Shown: positions 30,109-30,183 of the stretch, one piece after another
Numbering within the stretch: the first letter of the stretch is position 1
Layout of the letters: each line of letters opens with the position of its first letter
DNA from: DASYVD01 sp036000545
GTDB taxonomy: Bacteria; Actinomycetota; UBA4738; CALAEC01
Direction: 5' to 3'
Assembly (NCBI GenBank): GCA_036000545.1
Contig: DASYVD010000125.1
Coordinates: 1 to 30,183, forward strand
Length of the DNA stretch: 30,183 bases
Notes under the pieces: model-generated
Seen by the model: only the letters and a program-made list of their open reading frames with translations
Told to the model about the DNA's origin: nothing
The model's database searches: none
Program-made: the position numbers and the translations under genes

Positions 30109-30183
30109 CCCCCCGGCCTCGATGCCAGGAACCGCTGAACGCAGAGGAAGCCGCCTGCGGACTTCGCATCCGTTGCTCGACCC

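Noticed and set aside
1..30183. CRISPR array, toxin-antitoxin pair or phage structural module
   Set aside because: No regularly spaced short repeats and no recognisable Cas, toxin or phage structural proteins were seen.

Overview
The window is GC-rich and densely packed. GTG starts are common and many neighbouring genes share 4-nt GTGA/ATGA stop-start overlaps. Two recognisable promoters sit only a few bases from their start codons, which suggests leaderless transcripts. The gene families (SseA plus DUF1416, a CysO-like sulfur carrier, an ECF41-type sigma factor, a mycobacterial-type transaldolase, tRNA-derived repeats of an actinobacterial type) point to Actinomycetota, probably an uncultured or deep-branching lineage. 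That placement is inference from gene content.

Positions 1-17.1 kb are accessory in character. After two small genes comes a diverged tRNA-3'-half repeat (1263-1431), with a partner copy at 16923-17095. Between the copies lie: a zinc-ribbon gene; a rearrangement scar where a hypothetical gene and an ECF41-like sigma gene are both cut; an intact NAD-dependent epimerase fired from a divergent pair of ECF41-type promoters; a four-gene minus-strand catabolic-looking operon (alpha/beta hydrolase, two amidohydrolases, NifU-domain protein); a truncated tyrosine integrase; and a Cys-rich HTH regulator. The regulator is divergent from a long plus-strand operon: zinc-ribbon protein, exported helical protein, two His/Cys-containing membrane proteins, cupredoxin lipoprotein, Rieske ferredoxin, FAD reductase, transaldolase, PQ-loop protein and the N-terminus of an ISLre2/UPF0236-type transposase. 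A truncated haemoglobin follows. The layout looks like an old, decayed genomic island.

Positions 17.4-30.2 kb are mostly metabolic. A secreted Asp-box (BNR) protein is followed by a convergent sulfur operon on the minus strand (sseA, beta-carbonic anhydrase, ATP-grasp protein, DUF1416). Divergent from it, a SAM-I riboswitch with its terminator precedes a threonine-synthase-like gene coupled to a CysO-like sulfur carrier. The rest is a complete minus-strand trp operon, trpE-G-D-CF-B-A.

The most notable theme is attenuation. Three amino-acid-related operons each appear to carry a different leader device: a Trp-rich leader peptide with terminator and competing helix (trp), a SAM-I riboswitch (thrC-like/cysO-like), and a short Cys-containing leader ORF whose distal codons can pair with a terminator-like hairpin (sseA). 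The riboswitch-controlled ThrC-like plus sulfur-carrier pair may be an undescribed thiocarboxylate-dependent homocysteine-forming pathway. That is a hypothesis.
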